From IMG/VR virus record IMGVR_UViG_3300020165_000037, positions 1 through 44,740 of that record: a stretch of 44,740 nt of DNA. One strand, given 5' to 3'. Position numbers and translations under genes: made by a program. The notes under the pieces are model-generated. The model was not told the DNA's origin. It saw only the letters and a list, made by a program, of their open reading frames with translations, and ran no database searches. Origin of the DNA: a virus. Below are positions 36,635 to 44,506 of the stretch, one piece after another; position 1 is the stretch's first letter; each line of letters begins with the position of its first letter.

Positions 36635-36643
36635 TATAAAATA
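36635..36643 (+). promoter_or_regulatory. Candidate late promoter (TATAAAATA) of the modification operon
   Basis: The gap 36586-36650 starts with a T-run (TTTTTTTTT) that could end transcription, although no stem precedes it. The box GTTATAAAATAAAA lies 10 bases before ATG 36651 and is close to, but not identical with, the ATATTTATAAY motif. Confidence 0.4.
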
Positions 36644-36650
36644 AAATACT

Positions 36651-37244
36651 ATGTTTTCAAGCTACAATTTTGATCAATCTGAAAATGATCCTCAAAATTA
36701 TTATTATTACTCTGAAGGATTTACTAAAGAAGAATTAGATAAAATTGATAAAGGTATATCTATTTTAAAACAAGATAAAGCTACAACTGCGGGAGATGGT
36801 GATGATTCTATTAGATCCTCTAAAATTAGATGGATTCCACAAAATGATGAATGGTGGTGGTTATATGATAAATTAGCAGGATATATTACTACTGCTAATG
36901 ATACTTTATGGAAATTTGACTTAAAATCTATCCCCGAACAAATCCAATTTACAGAATATTACGCTAAAGAAAATGGTCATTATACTTGGCATCAAGATAT
37001 TGGCCCTGGAATTTTATCTAAACGTAAAATATCAATAACAGTACAATTATCTGATCCTAGTGAATATGAGGGAGGAGATTTAGAAATGTGGGCTGGTGGT
37101 CATGAATCTAGTGTTACAACTGCTTATAAAGGAGCAGGATCAGTTTTTATATTTCCATCATATATGATGCATCGAGTTACTCCAATTACAAAAGGAGTAA
37201 GGAAATCATTTGTTTTATGGGTTGGAGGTTCACATTACAAATAA
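36651..37244 (+). CDS. 2-oxoglutarate/Fe(II)-dependent oxygenase (prolyl-4-hydroxylase-like)
   Basis: The 197-residue protein has the complete facial triad and 2OG-binding pattern. H114 and D116 lie in HYTWHQDIG, H173 in MMHRVTPITKG and R183 in GVRKSFVLWVGG. QFTEYYAKENG and QLSDPSEYEGGDL are typical of PKHD/P4H-type double-stranded beta-helix enzymes. Such enzymes hydroxylate prolyl, lysyl or asparaginyl side chains or small molecules. Next to collagen-like fibres a prolyl or other residue hydroxylase is an attractive idea, but the fibre prolines lie in the X position of G-X-Y, unlike classical collagen P4H sites. It is the first gene of a tight five-gene operon. Confidence 0.85.
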   Translation: MFSSYNFDQSENDPQNYYYYSEGFTKEELDKIDKGISILKQDKATTAGDGDDSIRSSKIRWIPQNDEWWWLYDKLAGYITTANDTLWKFDLKSIPEQIQFTEYYAKENGHYTWHQDIGPGILSKRKISITVQLSDPSEYEGGDLEMWAGGHESSVTTAYKGAGSVFIFPSYMMHRVTPITKGVRKSFVLWVGGSHYK

Positions 37245-37245
37245 T

Positions 37246-38277
37246 ATGATAACAAACTTAGCAAAATTATCCCTCGATAATGGGGGTCAAATCTCCCCTT
37301 TAATAATACCGGGCAATCTAACTGATGGTACAGGTTTATGTAATGTATCGGTTTTTATAGATGATAACGATGATATTATAGCTAATATTAGACATGTTCA
37401 TTATACATTATATCATAGTGAATTTGATCAAAAATATTGGTGTGGTTGGGGTTGTTTAGCTTATTTAAACCCTGAAGATAATGTAAAATTAATAACAGGA
37501 AATTATTTATGTAAGTTAGACCCTGAAACATTATATGTAAAAGAATTCCAACCTGTAAATACAGAAAAACATGATATTAAACCCAATTGGGAATTTGTAG
37601 GATTAGAAGATGCTAGAGTAGTAAGATGGGATAAAAAATTATACATATCAGGTGTAAGAAGAGATATTATAGATAATGGAGAGGGGAGAATGGAATTATC
37701 TGAAATAGATTGGAATAATAACCAATGTAAAGAAATAAGCAGAAATAGAATACTCCCTCCAGAATATACTTATTTAGAAAAAAATTGGATGCCTATTTTA
37801 GATATGCCATACCATTATATAAAATGGACTATGCCTTTAGAAATAGTAAAAGTTAATCTAGATACTAAAAGAACAGAATCAGTACCTATGGGTACTGTAG
37901 ATGTAGTAGATACTGAAACTATCCTTAAAAAGGAATTTATAATACCTGGAGCAAGACATCAAAGAGGAGGCTCTCAATGTATTCCTTTTCAAGGAGGTAG
38001 AATAGCTATACTACATGAATGTAACTTTTTCCTTAATGAAAATGATGCTAAAGATGCTCATTACTATCATAGATTTATCTTTTGGGATAAAGATTGGAAT
38101 GTGACAAAAATAACAGAACCTTTTAAATTTATGGAAGCTCAAGTTGAGTTTAATTGTGGTTTAGCTCAAAAAGGAGATGATTTATTAATAACTTTTGGAT
38201 ATCAAGATAATGCTGCTTATATATTACGAATGCCAATTAATTTATTAGATAAATTAGAATACGATAATATTACTTAA
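37246..38277 (+). CDS. GH130-like five-bladed beta-propeller protein
   Basis: I place the start at ATG 37246, one base after the oxygenase stop, giving 343 residues. An in-frame ATG at 37210 would overlap the oxygenase gene by 35 bases. Conserved features are a NVSVF...NIRHVHYTLY start, GLEDARV (119-125, like the GH130 ExxR site), RGGSQCIPF, IAILHECNFF, HRFIFWDKDW and EFNCGLAQKGDDLLITFGYQ. These match GH130-like propeller proteins often encoded beside TPR glycosyltransferases. GH130 members are mannoside phosphorylases or hydrolases; activity here is unproven. It likely acts on the glycan made by the neighbouring enzymes. Three bases separate it from the next gene. Confidence 0.65.
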   Translation: MITNLAKLSLDNGGQISPLIIPGNLTDGTGLCNVSVFIDDNDDIIANIRHVHYTLYHSEFDQKYWCGWGCLAYLNPEDNVKLITGNYLCKLDPETLYVKEFQPVNTEKHDIKPNWEFVGLEDARVVRWDKKLYISGVRRDIIDNGEGRMELSEIDWNNNQCKEISRNRILPPEYTYLEKNWMPILDMPYHYIKWTMPLEIVKVNLDTKRTESVPMGTVDVVDTETILKKEFIIPGARHQRGGSQCIPFQGGRIAILHECNFFLNENDAKDAHYYHRFIFWDKDWNVTKITEPFKFMEAQVEFNCGLAQKGDDLLITFGYQDNAAYILRMPINLLDKLEYDNIT

Positions 38278-38280
38278 ATT

Positions 38281-39687
38281 ATGGGAGAAAAAGAAATCCA
38301 ACCCCTATTAGAAAAATATATAAATGAACCAAGCAACCCAGAAACTAATTTTTGGTTAGCTTGGGAGTATGATAAAATAGGACAAAATGCTGCTGCCTTA
38401 TCTTATTATTTAAGATGTGCTGAATTATCGGATGATGAAGATTTAGTATATGAATGTTTATTAAAAACTTGGTTAATGATTCACCGTACAGGTAGAAGAC
38501 CTTGGTATGAACATAAACAATTATTAACTGCTATAACACAAAATCCTAAAAGACCAGAAGCATACTTCTTTTTAAGTAGAATACATAGTGAAAAAGGAGA
38601 ATGGAAAGATTGTTATTATTATGCTAGTACTGGATTAAAATTATGTGATCCAAACCCTAAACCCTTAAGAACAAATGTTGATTATCCTGGTGATTATATT
38701 TTATTATTCCAAAAAGCATATAGTAGTTGGTTTGTAGGACAAAGAGAAGAATGTAAAAGACTATGGGCACAAGTATGTAACCACCCAGACTTACAAGGAG
38801 ATTTCAAAATAAAGGCACATCAAAACTTACAAAATTTTGGTATAGACCCAAATCCTAAACAAGTAGAAAATAAAATAGATATTGTATTACAGGGTCAATA
38901 TTCTGAGTATGCCCTAGAAACTGCTAAGTATTATTTAAATTTAGATTTTGTTAATAATGTAATTATTTCCTGTTGGATGGAAGATAAATTACCATCTGTG
39001 TCTATTAATAATATACTTTTTACACAAAATATTTTACCTAAAGTTAATGGTACTGGTAATAGAAATTATCAAATTGTTTCTTCATTAGGAGGTTTAAAAC
39101 TAGTTAATACGGAATTTGCCATCAAAATGAGGAATGACCAAAGATATGATCTTAATAGTATGGAAAATATGTTTGATTTCTTCCAAAAGAATAAAGAAAG
39201 ATTAGTTACTTTTGAAGGAGATGATACAAAACCTAAAAATAGAATATTAGTAGGTGGTGCATTTGAAGGTTTTCCATTTCATCCTCGTGATCATGTTTTT
39301 TGGGGTAATACTGAAGATTTAATAGATTTATTTGATATTCCTTTAGACCCTAGAGGTATTGAAGACATAGTTAAAATGAAAAGAGAAGATTATTGGAAAT
39401 ATTATGATTGTTATATTAGAACAGAATCATATATTGGTAGTCATTATTGCTCTAAATTTAATGATAGAATTAAAAAATATTTATTAAAACCTGATCAATA
39501 TTTACATGATGGTGCTCCATATTATAATGAAGCTTTAGAATTAAGTAATGATTTATCTAAAAAGGTATTTAAATCTTTCCCAAAAGAGGGTATTGATTTA
39601 GAATGGGATAAATATAATTGGAAAAATTATCCATATGATTCACAATACAGTAAATTTAATGAAAGATGGCACGAAGACGGATATTAA
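38281..39687 (+). CDS. TPR-WavE-type glycosyltransferase
   Basis: In this 468-residue protein residues 1-150 are tetratricopeptide-like helical pairs (NFWLAWEYDKIGQNAAALSY, AYFFLSRIHSEKGEWKDCYY). Residues about 195-468 resemble the WavE glycosyltransferase family: IDIVLQGQYSEYALETAKYY, a GNRNYQIVSSLGGLKL segment, and KMRNDQRYD at about 283-291 containing the likely catalytic or metal-binding acidic site. WavE proteins act in LPS core assembly. Here it would transfer a sugar to a glycan or a virion protein. No membrane segment is seen, so it is cytosolic. Its 3' end overlaps the kinase gene. Confidence 0.75.
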   Translation: MGEKEIQPLLEKYINEPSNPETNFWLAWEYDKIGQNAAALSYYLRCAELSDDEDLVYECLLKTWLMIHRTGRRPWYEHKQLLTAITQNPKRPEAYFFLSRIHSEKGEWKDCYYYASTGLKLCDPNPKPLRTNVDYPGDYILLFQKAYSSWFVGQREECKRLWAQVCNHPDLQGDFKIKAHQNLQNFGIDPNPKQVENKIDIVLQGQYSEYALETAKYYLNLDFVNNVIISCWMEDKLPSVSINNILFTQNILPKVNGTGNRNYQIVSSLGGLKLVNTEFAIKMRNDQRYDLNSMENMFDFFQKNKERLVTFEGDDTKPKNRILVGGAFEGFPFHPRDHVFWGNTEDLIDLFDIPLDPRGIEDIVKMKREDYWKYYDCYIRTESYIGSHYCSKFNDRIKKYLLKPDQYLHDGAPYYNEALELSNDLSKKVFKSFPKEGIDLEWDKYNWKNYPYDSQYSKFNERWHEDGY

Positions 39688-40513
39688 AATAGGGTTATCT
39701 GGTTGTAAGTTAAAAATGATAGATGATAAAATTATAAGAAAATCATCTCCAACAAAGTCATTTAATCATAGATTAAACATTCAGATAAATAAACAACTCT
39801 CTTTTAATAATATTATCCAATCAGATTTTAATACTCCCCAAATTTATAATAACAATGTAGGGTATTTCGATATGGAATATATTCCTGGAGAAAGTTATTA
39901 TAATTTTTTTAATAAATGTTCTAAACAAGATTTAGATAAGCTATTAATAAAAATAAAATCTTACTTTAGTGAACTTCAAACCTATAAAAAAATATATAGT
40001 CCAAATATTTTAAAAAATAAGTTAAACAGTAAATTAAATAGTTTATATGATAATTCAAACTATAAATCATTTATCAAGTATATAATTAAAGATATAAAAA
40101 ATAATGAATTTACAAATATCCCAAAAACCTTTTGTCATGGTGATTTATCTTTAACTAATATAATTTTCTATAAAAACCGTGCTTACTTAATTGATTTTTT
40201 AGATTCATATATAGATAGCTTTATTGTGGATTTAGTTAAACTTCAACAAGATCTACATTTTAAATGGGCTTTAAATGTACATAACGGTAATCTTAGAATA
40301 CATCAAAGTTTTAATTATCTATGGGATAATATATATAAAGAATATAAAGAATATTATGATTTGGAATTTACAAAAATCATTAATATATTAAATTGGCTTA
40401 GGATAGAACCTTATTTAAAAGATAATAAACATAAGGAAGTATTAAAGTCAATTATTACTAATTTAGAACATTATGAAAAATTTAATAGTACCTATAGCAG
40501 GAAAATCAAGTAG
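39659..40513 (+). CDS. APH/choline-kinase-like small-molecule kinase
   Basis: Kinase motifs are clear: an N-terminal Gly loop (IKIGLSGCKLKMID), the catalytic Brenner motif HGDLSLTNIIF (H160, D162) and the metal-binding YLIDFLDS (D179). MEYIPGESYYNFF precedes them, as in LicA/APH proteins. The substrate is a small molecule such as a sugar, choline-like alcohol or amino alcohol. I place the start at ATG 39659 (284 aa, 29-base overlap). ATG 39635 would overlap more, and ATG 39716 would remove the Gly loop. Its partner downstream is a nucleotidyltransferase, so it probably makes the phosphorylated precursor. Confidence 0.75.
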   Translation: MKDGTKTDIKIGLSGCKLKMIDDKIIRKSSPTKSFNHRLNIQINKQLSFNNIIQSDFNTPQIYNNNVGYFDMEYIPGESYYNFFNKCSKQDLDKLLIKIKSYFSELQTYKKIYSPNILKNKLNSKLNSLYDNSNYKSFIKYIIKDIKNNEFTNIPKTFCHGDLSLTNIIFYKNRAYLIDFLDSYIDSFIVDLVKLQQDLHFKWALNVHNGNLRIHQSFNYLWDNIYKEYKEYYDLEFTKIINILNWLRIEPYLKDNKHKEVLKSIITNLEHYEKFNSTYSRKIK

Positions 40514-41531
40514 ATTTCCTAATACTAGACCGAAATGGATGCTTACTCACCCAAAAAGCAATCTTTTTATGGTTTTAGAAAGTATTAAAGGAATAAATTT
40601 AGAATTTTTTGATAATATATATTTTGTAGCACTTAAAGAACACCAAACTAAGTTTAAGTTTGAACAAGGATTTAAAGAAGAATTAACAGATTTAAATTTA
40701 TTAAATAAATCTAAAATTGTATATTTAAAAAATAATACAAAATCTCAATCCGAAACTGTTTATGAAGCAATTAAAAAAGAAAATATAGAAGGTTTTATAA
40801 TGGTTAAAGATTCTGATAATTATTTTAAATGTGAACTAACCACTACTGATAATCAAGTATGTTATTATGATTTAAATAATACAGGTAATATTAATCCTAG
40901 TAATAAAAGTTATTTAAAAATAGATGAAAATAATATTATTTCTAATATTGTAGAAAAACAAGTTATTAGCTCAACATTTTCTATAGGTGGATATTGTTTC
41001 AATTCAACATCAGATTTTATTGATAGTTTTGAAAAAATGGAGGATATTGAAGATGAATGTTATATAAGTAATATTATATTTGATTTAATATTAAAAAACA
41101 AAATATTTTATGGTAATGTCTGTAGTAATTATAAAGATTGGGGGACAATAGAAGATTGGAATAAATACAAATCCCAATATAATACTTTATTTATAGACTT
41201 AGATGGAACTTTAGTAGAAAATACATCTTATAAATTTCCTCCTTATATAGGAAATAGCAAACCTTTAGTAAATAATATTAAATGGTTACAAAAACTCCAT
41301 ACAGAAAATAAAACAGAAATAATAATTACTACTAGTAGACCTAAAAAATATTTAAATACTACTATAAAAGAATTAAAAGAAAAAGGTATTCCCTATAATG
41401 AATTAATAATGGGATTAGCACATTCTAAAAGAATTGTTATAAATGATTTTGCATCTTCAAACCCTTATCCATCTTGTGGTGCAATTAACATATCTAGAAA
41501 TATAGATAATCTTAATGATTTTACTATATAA
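40473..41531 (+). CDS. Nucleotidyltransferase-HAD phosphatase fusion
   Basis: The first about 230 residues of this 352-aa product are a sugar- or phosphocholine-type NTP transferase: IVPIAGKSSRFPNTRPKWML with R14 and K21 of the signature, KDSDNYF as the acidic metal site and DWGT late in the domain. From about residue 238 follows a HAD domain with FIDLDGTLV (D242, D244), IITTSRPKKYL (motif II) and IVINDFASSNPYPS (motif IV). The pair would activate a phosphorylated compound as CDP-, UDP- or GDP-linked donor and remove a phosphate, as in LicC- or heptose-type pathways. It overlaps the kinase gene by 41 bases. Confidence 0.8.
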   Translation: MKNLIVPIAGKSSRFPNTRPKWMLTHPKSNLFMVLESIKGINLEFFDNIYFVALKEHQTKFKFEQGFKEELTDLNLLNKSKIVYLKNNTKSQSETVYEAIKKENIEGFIMVKDSDNYFKCELTTTDNQVCYYDLNNTGNINPSNKSYLKIDENNIISNIVEKQVISSTFSIGGYCFNSTSDFIDSFEKMEDIEDECYISNIIFDLILKNKIFYGNVCSNYKDWGTIEDWNKYKSQYNTLFIDLDGTLVENTSYKFPPYIGNSKPLVNNIKWLQKLHTENKTEIIITTSRPKKYLNTTIKELKEKGIPYNELIMGLAHSKRIVINDFASSNPYPSCGAINISRNIDNLNDFTI

Positions 41532-41532
41532 T

Positions 41533-41538
41533 TATAAA
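41533..41538 (+). promoter_or_regulatory. Possible late -10 box (TATAAA)
   Basis: AATTATAAACACAAATAATAAATT fills the 22-base gap before ATG 41554. It overlaps the T4-like TATAA pattern, but support is weak because of base composition. Confidence 0.25.
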
Positions 41539-41553
41539 CACAAATAATAAATT

Positions 41554-42036
41554 ATGAGTTGGACCTATAAACAACATGAAATAGGAGATATCACTCAATT
41601 CCCAGAAAATACATTTGGATTCGTTTACATGACAACACACAAACCTTCGGGTAAGTCATATATTGGGAAGAAAGTACTATTTCATAATCAAAAGAAAAAA
41701 CTAGGCAAAAAAGAACTAGCTGCTCTTGGAGCAGTAGTTGGAAGAAAACCTTCATATAAATTAGTAGTTAAAGAATCAGATTGGCTCAAATATTATGGGT
41801 CTCAAACTGACATTAAGCAATTATTACTTGAAGGTAAAAAAGATGAATTTGAGCGTGTTATATTAAAAATGTGCCCTGATAAAAAATCAATGACATATTT
41901 TGAAGTTAAATATCAAATGCTCTATCAAGTACTAGAAAAACCAGATGAATTTTTTAATGACAATATTTTAGGTAAATTTTTTACAAAAGATCTAAAAGAT
42001 ATTGAATTTGAAGATCTCGTGTCTGATACAATATAA
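41554..42036 (+). CDS. GIY-YIG-like endonuclease
   Basis: This 160-residue protein shows FVYMTTHKPSGKSYIGKK (residues 23-40): VY stands for IY of GIY and YIG is exact, at the usual spacing. Further on, ESDWLKYYGSQTDIKQLL matches the W-x-x-Y-x-G-S helix region found in phage GIY-YIG nucleases. It is probably a phage DNA endonuclease acting in recombination, packaging or homing. It is a second GIY-YIG-type gene, distinct from that at 996. The gene closes the accessory block and precedes the replication genes. Confidence 0.7.
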   Translation: MSWTYKQHEIGDITQFPENTFGFVYMTTHKPSGKSYIGKKVLFHNQKKKLGKKELAALGAVVGRKPSYKLVVKESDWLKYYGSQTDIKQLLLEGKKDEFERVILKMCPDKKSMTYFEVKYQMLYQVLEKPDEFFNDNILGKFFTKDLKDIEFEDLVSDTI

Positions 42037-42048
42037 TTTCGTACATTA
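42019..42048 (+). promoter_or_regulatory. Composite-type promoter, copy E (weaker)
   Basis: TTTCG-TACATT (42037-42047) has the core shared by copies A to D. The triplet 20 bases upstream is GTG (42019-42021) rather than TTG. It overlaps the end of the GIY-YIG gene and lies 7 bases before ATG 42055, so it may drive the primase. Confidence 0.45.
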
Positions 42049-42054
42049 CCATTT

Positions 42055-42984
42055 ATGGTAAACCAATTATTAGTTACATTAGTAAACTCTGTAATGGGTT
42101 CAGGTAAGGCAACTGCTAGAAACAATTATGCCTATCACTGTCCTTTCTGCCACCACCATAAACCAAAAATGGAGGTTAATTTAACAGAAAATAGAGAGGG
42201 TAAAAATCCTTGGCATTGTTGGGCTTGTGATGTAAGAGGTACTACCATATATTCTTTATTTAAACAATTAAAAGCAGATGTAAGTAAATTTACTGAACTT
42301 AAATCCCTTGTTAAAACATCAAAATCAATTAAAGAGACACAAGTTGTGTCTAGTGTATCATTACCTAATGAATATATTAGCCTAAATAACGTTGATATTA
42401 GTGGTATTATGGCTAGGCACGCACTCGCGTACCTAAATAATAGACACGTGAGTAAATACGATATTATAAAGTATAATATAGGTTATTGTAAAGAGGGTTT
42501 ATATAAAAATATGATTATAATCCCTACATATGATGCAGATGGTAGATTAAATTATTTTACTGCTCGTTCATTTGAAAAAGAACCATATGTTAAATACAGA
42601 AACCCATCAGCAAGTAGAGATGTAGTACCAAATGAACATTTAATAAACTGGAATGTACCTGTTATTTTATGTGAAGGATTATTTGATGCTATTGCTATAA
42701 AAAGAAACGCAATCCCACTATTAGGGAAAAATATACAAAGTAATTTAATGAAAAAAATAGTTACTTCTGTAGTAGATAAAATTTATATTGCATTAGATAG
42801 GGATGCAATTAAACAAGCTTTAAAATTCTGTGAACGATTAATGGCAGAAGGTAAAGAAGTCTATCTTGTTGATATGCAAGATAAGGATCCAAGTGAAATG
42901 GGTTTCGAAAATTTCACTAAATTAATACAAAAAACAGTTCCACTTACCTACTACGACTTAATGGAACAAAAACTATCATTATGA
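42055..42984 (+). CDS. DNA primase (zinc finger plus Toprim)
   Basis: The 309-residue protein has an N-terminal zinc ribbon (HCPFC at 28-32 and WHCWAC at 52-57). The middle domain (YDIIKYNIGYCKEGLYKNMI) is followed by a Toprim domain: VILCEGLFDAIAI with E207 and D211, then IALDRDAI with D248 and D250. This is the DnaG/phage primase arrangement, close in size to T4 gp61 (342 aa). It would make RNA primers for lagging-strand synthesis. There is no helicase domain, so the helicase is separate. It overlaps the next gene by 4 bases (ATGA). Confidence 0.85.
   Translation: MVNQLLVTLVNSVMGSGKATARNNYAYHCPFCHHHKPKMEVNLTENREGKNPWHCWACDVRGTTIYSLFKQLKADVSKFTELKSLVKTSKSIKETQVVSSVSLPNEYISLNNVDISGIMARHALAYLNNRHVSKYDIIKYNIGYCKEGLYKNMIIIPTYDADGRLNYFTARSFEKEPYVKYRNPSASRDVVPNEHLINWNVPVILCEGLFDAIAIKRNAIPLLGKNIQSNLMKKIVTSVVDKIYIALDRDAIKQALKFCERLMAEGKEVYLVDMQDKDPSEMGFENFTKLIQKTVPLTYYDLMEQKLSL
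42335..42351 (+). other. 17-bp palindrome inside the primase gene
   Basis: AGACACAA-G-TTGTGTCT is a perfect palindrome around one central base, in the linker between zinc ribbon and Toprim domain. A second imperfect stem with several GC pairs lies at 42415-42434. Could be a protein-binding site or chance. Confidence 0.35.
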
Positions 42985-43766
42985 TAAAAAAATCTTATAA
43001 AAGATTACTCGAGATTTCAGATGATTACCAACAAGTTACAATGCCTGATTCAAGGTATTATAGACGAAATGGTAAATATTACCCATCAGTAACTCATGTT
43101 TTAAGCTCTTACCCAAAAGGTAAATATTTTGAAGACTGGCTTAAAAAAGTAGGTTATAGTGCTGAATGGATTGTTAAAAAAGCAGCTGAAGAAGGAACAT
43201 TAGTACATGAAATGATTGAAGATTGGTTAAATGGGGAAGAAATTACATTTTTATATAAAGATGGAAACCCTAAAATGCCTACTCATGTATGGCAAATGTT
43301 TCTTAGATTTGTAGATTTTTGGGAAACTTACAACCCAACATTAATAGAAGCAGAAGTACATCTATTCTCAGATGAAATACAAGTAGCAGGTACCTGTGAT
43401 TTAGTATGTGAATTAGAGATAGATGGAAAAATGGAACGTTGGATTATAGATTTTAAAACATCTAACCATTTACAAACAACATACGATTTACAAAGTGCAG
43501 TATATGCTCAATGCTATGAAGAATGCTACGGTAAAAAAATTGATCGTATAGGTGTGCTTTGGCTAAAATCTAAATCCAGAGGAGCAGATAAATCAGGTAA
43601 ACGTTTAAAAGGTAAAAATTGGGAAGTGTACGAATCACCTCGTACTCAAGAAGAAAACCTAGAGATATTTAACCATGTTAAGGCATTATTTGATATTGAA
43701 AACCCAAAACCAAAACCATATACTAATACATTTAAAACCACATCTAAAAGAAAAACTAAAAATTAA
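42981..43766 (+). CDS. PD-(D/E)XK nuclease, RecB/Cas4-like exonuclease
   Basis: The 261-residue protein carries the RecB-family motifs: H76 in TLVHEMIEDWL, D140 in QVAGTCDLVCE, D157 and K159 in IIDFKTS, and a Q-x-x-x-Y helix (DLQSAVYAQCY). These form the PDDEXK_1 active site. It would degrade or process DNA ends during phage replication or recombination. It is translationally coupled to the primase. The C-terminal tail is basic and Pro/Lys rich. Confidence 0.85.
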   Translation: MIKKSYKRLLEISDDYQQVTMPDSRYYRRNGKYYPSVTHVLSSYPKGKYFEDWLKKVGYSAEWIVKKAAEEGTLVHEMIEDWLNGEEITFLYKDGNPKMPTHVWQMFLRFVDFWETYNPTLIEAEVHLFSDEIQVAGTCDLVCELEIDGKMERWIIDFKTSNHLQTTYDLQSAVYAQCYEECYGKKIDRIGVLWLKSKSRGADKSGKRLKGKNWEVYESPRTQEENLEIFNHVKALFDIENPKPKPYTNTFKTTSKRKTKN

Positions 43767-43799
43767 ATAAAAATGGAATTTTTATAAAAAATTAATATG

Positions 43800-43805
43800 T
43801 ATAAT
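43800..43805 (+). promoter_or_regulatory. Possible late -10 box (ATGTATAATAAAAT context)
   Basis: TATAAT in a context similar to those at 2413 and 26944 lies 21 bases before ATG 43827, in an otherwise A/T-only 60-base gap. Weak support. Confidence 0.3.
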
Positions 43806-43826
43806 AAAATATAAAATTAAATAGAT

Positions 43827-44141
43827 ATGCAACATAAATGGAGAATAATTGATCTAACCCGAAACTTAAATGATGGGTTAATTACAACTGCTTCGTACCA
43901 ATGTAAAAGTAGAGTAGATGGAAGATTTGCTGTAATAGAAAAAAATGATTTTCATTTAGACAGTAAATCCCCTGATGACCCAGACTTTATAGAATATAAT
44001 AATTTAACAGAAGATACAATTTTATCATGGGTGACGGGAAGTATAGATGTTAATACAATCCAAACAAACAATTCAGCATCTTTAGCCCTTTTAATTGCTG
44101 AACACGATAGTAGAACTGAAGATACCGGATTACCTTGGTAA
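43827..44141 (+). CDS. Small conserved phage protein, unknown function
   Basis: The N-terminus of this 104-residue protein (HKWRIIDLTRNLNDGLITTA) and the later FIEYNNLTEDTILSWVTGSI resemble a small family seen in T4-like phages (DUF7936-like, from memory), with a beta-rich N-terminal half and a helical end. Function unknown. It ends 36 bases before a strong terminator and is the last gene of the replication-side unit. Confidence 0.6.
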   Translation: MQHKWRIIDLTRNLNDGLITTASYQCKSRVDGRFAVIEKNDFHLDSKSPDDPDFIEYNNLTEDTILSWVTGSIDVNTIQTNNSASLALLIAEHDSRTEDTGLPW

Positions 44142-44177
44142 TATTTATCTAATAAATAATAAAATAAATTAAAGATA

Positions 44178-44211
44178 GGCGCGTATTTATTTGGATACGC
44201 GCCTTATTTTT
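44178..44211 (+). terminator. Rho-independent terminator fused to a promoter
   Basis: GGCGCGTAT (44178-44186) pairs perfectly with ATACGCGCC (44195-44203) around an 8-base loop and is followed by TTATTTTT. This is the clearest terminator in the window and ends the unit that includes 43827. Its loop holds the TTTGG of the promoter that follows. Confidence 0.85.
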
Positions 44212-44220
44212 CGTATATTT
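44191..44220 (+). promoter_or_regulatory. Composite promoter, copy D
   Basis: TTG (44191-44193) lies in the terminator loop. Exactly 20 bases later comes TATATTTA (44214-44221), preceded by TTTTTCG. This is the same geometry as copies A and B. It would drive the gene at 44265. Confidence 0.6.
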
Positions 44221-44264
44221 ACCATGTTGAGCAGTTAAGCACAACATTTAAAAATTAAGGTTAT

Positions 44265-44495
44265 ATGATGAGTCCAGAAAGTCTTTACATTGCAGAACAA
44301 GAGTATTTTAGGTATGAAGAAATTATGAATACAAAAGAAATCCTTACAAAAGAGGAGTATGAATTTGTATTTGCTTATGATAAAGACATCAGAGAAGATA
44401 CATCTTATCTTGGAGATGGTAAGTATTTAAACCTAAGAGTTTATAGTGAACATGACCACGAAAAACGTGGAGAAGATGATGTTAACAACTGGTAA
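44265..44495 (+). CDS. Small acidic protein of unknown function
   Basis: This 76-residue, acidic protein is rich in Glu, Asp and Tyr. Two ATG codons stand in tandem (44265 and 44268); either could be used. It follows the AAGGTTAT leader shared with other genes here and lies between two composite promoters. No family recognised. Small early phage proteins of this type often take over host functions, but nothing here shows that. Confidence 0.55.
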   Translation: MMSPESLYIAEQEYFRYEEIMNTKEILTKEEYEFVFAYDKDIREDTSYLGDGKYLNLRVYSEHDHEKRGEDDVNNW

Positions 44496-44506
44496 AAATA
44501 ATACAC

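Noticed and set aside
37210-37245. Upstream start for the GH130-like gene
   Set aside because: It would overlap the oxygenase gene by 35 bases and adds residues unlike the family start; ATG 37246 directly after the stop fits better.
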